DNA of 64,000 nucleotides. It comes from Enterobacter cloacae. Its GTDB lineage: Bacteria; Pseudomonadota; Gammaproteobacteria; Enterobacterales; Enterobacteriaceae. Within the stretch, counting starts at the first letter, position 1. The number at the start of each line of letters is the position of its first letter. The stretch lies in assembly GCF_011078175.1 (NCBI RefSeq), contig NZ_JAALCJ010000001.1, positions 62,001 through 126,000 of the forward strand. Direction: 5' to 3'. Below the pieces are notes generated by a model. It was not told where the DNA came from, did not search any database, and worked only from the letters and a program-made list of their open reading frames with translations. Below, piece by piece: positions 63,034 to 64,000 of the stretch. The translations under genes and the position numbers were made by a program.

Positions 63034-64000
63034 CGCTATCTTCACCTTTCACGCGCATCCCGCGCAATATCATCAGCCACGCCGCAATGATGGCGCCCAT
63101 CATAATGATGAATAATGACCAGTGCGGCAGATGGGTCAGGATGAGGCCGGTGATCATCGGGTTCGCCGCCGCGCCAAGCCAGCCCAGCGCCTGCGCAGAG
63201 AAGTAACTCGCCTTCATGCCCGGCGGGGCGATATTGTCGATTAGCATGTATTCACCTGGTGCATAAATGATTTCACCCAGAGTGAAAATCGCCGCCGCGA
63301 TCCCCCAGTAGATCAGGTTCTCGCCGGAAAGCATAAACCCGGCCAGCCCGAGGATGAAAAAAAGCGTCGCGGCGGTCATTAACGGACGGATATTGCTGGC
63401 GGTGATCTTACGTCCAAGCGCGTATTGCAGGGTGACGACTACCGCCGCGTTGACGGGCAGCACAACGGCCACCACCTTTTCTGCAAAATCGCTGTCCGCA
63501 TGTGCGGCGAGGACATACTGGGAAATGCAGGTGGCGAACGATCCTCCCACATAGGACGCCAGCAGGCCGGAGAGCGTGTACCAGAATAGCGCCCGGTCTT
63601 TCAGCAGCACCGAAGGCTGCCACGGCATTTTCTCCTCAGGGCTGTCTGAGGCTATGCTTTTCTGCACGAAGAAATGGATAAACCCGAGCGGCAGTGCGGC
63701 GCAGAAGGCCGCCAGCCAAAACGGCAGTTGCAGGCTGTACATCACCAGCAGGGTGCCGATCGGCGGCCCGATCGTCCAGCCGATGTTCAGGAAGCTGTAG
63801 TTGAGTGAGAAAACGCGCGCCTTTTCGCTGGAGGTCAGCACGTCGGCAAACCACGCTTTCAGCACCGTTGAGAAGACGGAATAGGCGCAGTTAATCAGGG
63901 CAAAGAACAGCACCACCAGCGTCACGTTATTCACCAGCGGAATGGCCACAAACCCGGCGATAAAGGCCACGATGGCGATCAGCATATAGCGTTTTTTGTC
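62993..64000 (-). CDS. ydeE: MFS transporter YdeE (N-terminal part outside the window)
   Basis: The frame runs to the end of the window and continues (DKKRYMLIA fits the middle of the family), so the start is missing. The visible 335 residues hold about nine helices and match E. coli YdeE (NNVTLVVLFFALINCAYSVF, NIGWTIGPPIGTLLVM, YAPGEYMLIDNIAPPGMKAS). YdeE is a drug/dipeptide efflux MFS protein. The C-terminal tail VSGGAALTRPGKP is encoded by a REP element. Confidence 0.92.
   Translation of the reverse strand, partial: DKKRYMLIAIVAFIAGFVAIPLVNNVTLVVLFFALINCAYSVFSTVLKAWFADVLTSSEKARVFSLNYSFLNIGWTIGPPIGTLLVMYSLQLPFWLAAFCAALPLGFIHFFVQKSIASDSPEEKMPWQPSVLLKDRALFWYTLSGLLASYVGGSFATCISQYVLAAHADSDFAEKVVAVVLPVNAAVVVTLQYALGRKITASNIRPLMTAATLFFILGLAGFMLSGENLIYWGIAAAIFTLGEIIYAPGEYMLIDNIAPPGMKASYFSAQALGWLGAAANPMITGLILTHLPHWSLFIIMMGAIIAAWLMILRGMRVKGEDSVSGGAALTRPGKP

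Overview
The window is chromosomal DNA from an Enterobacteriaceae species, most like Enterobacter or a close relative. Gene order over long stretches follows the Escherichia coli ydc region: azoR-hrpA-ydcF-aldA, then cybB, trg-ydcI-ydcJ, opgD-rimL-ydcK-tehA-tehB, ydcL, ydcO-sutR-rlhA-yncJ and finally ydeE. Blocks that E. coli K-12 lacks at these positions sit between these core segments. REP/BIME repeats of enterobacterial type occur in four intergenic spaces. No rRNA, tRNA, CRISPR array, insertion sequence or prophage was seen. Comparisons with E. coli are from memory, not from a search.

Layout. 1-2.3 kb: the 3' part of a lipid-modification operon (cyclopropane-synthase-like methyltransferase, DUF2878, chalcone-isomerase-like, DUF3833 lipoprotein). 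2.3-4.2 kb: a tandem pair of small DUF606 membrane proteins divergent from a LysR regulator. 4.2-6.3 kb: mesX-mesD, the two genes of a folate-independent methionine synthase. 6.4-8.4 kb: yaiL, an RluA-family pseudouridine synthase and azoR. 8.6-12.5 kb: hrpA. 12.5-17.4 kb: an O-methyltransferase and a three-gene MFS/HlyD/outer-membrane-factor efflux operon. 17.6-21.8 kb: ydcF, aldA, an orphan DUF1120 surface-protein gene and cybB. 21.8-27.3 kb is accessory: a DeoR-family regulator with a sugar-type oxidoreductase, a ycgZ-ymgA-ariR-type biofilm/acid operon, a glycine-zipper stress protein and two unrecognised membrane proteins in AT-rich DNA. 27.7-29.2 kb: frmR-frmA formaldehyde detoxification without frmB.

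29.3-33.6 kb: trg, ydcI, ydcJ. 33.6-38.0 kb is an accessory insertion: carboxylesterase, LysR regulator, methionine-type aminotransferase, orphan amino-acid binding protein. 38.4-43.4 kb: opgD, rimL, ydcK, tehAB. 43.3-46.3 kb: a pepT-like peptidase divergent from a DppA-like binding protein. 46.4-53.1 kb: ydcL, an EamA exporter with a divergent AraC regulator, ydcO, sutR, rlhA, yncJ. 53.3-56.6 kb: a small hypothetical protein, a GlxA/FtrA-type regulator divergent from a rhodanese gene, and a second MetE-core enzyme behind a three-unit MetJ operator. 56.8-62.3 kb: the complete urtABCDE urea transporter behind a sigma-54 promoter. 62.3-64 kb: zinT behind a Zur box, and the 5'-truncated (by the window end) ydeE.

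The main theme is nutrient sensing and scavenging: sulfur and methionine (mesXD, MetE-core enzyme, rhodanese, sutR), nitrogen (urt, pepT, binding proteins), zinc (zinT) and chemotaxis (trg). Several regulatory sites can be read directly: three MetJ half-sites, a sigma-54 promoter, a Zur palindrome, an FrmR-type G-tract site, a twin palindrome between ydcO and sutR, and an 11-bp inverted repeat in front of the DeoR-family gene.
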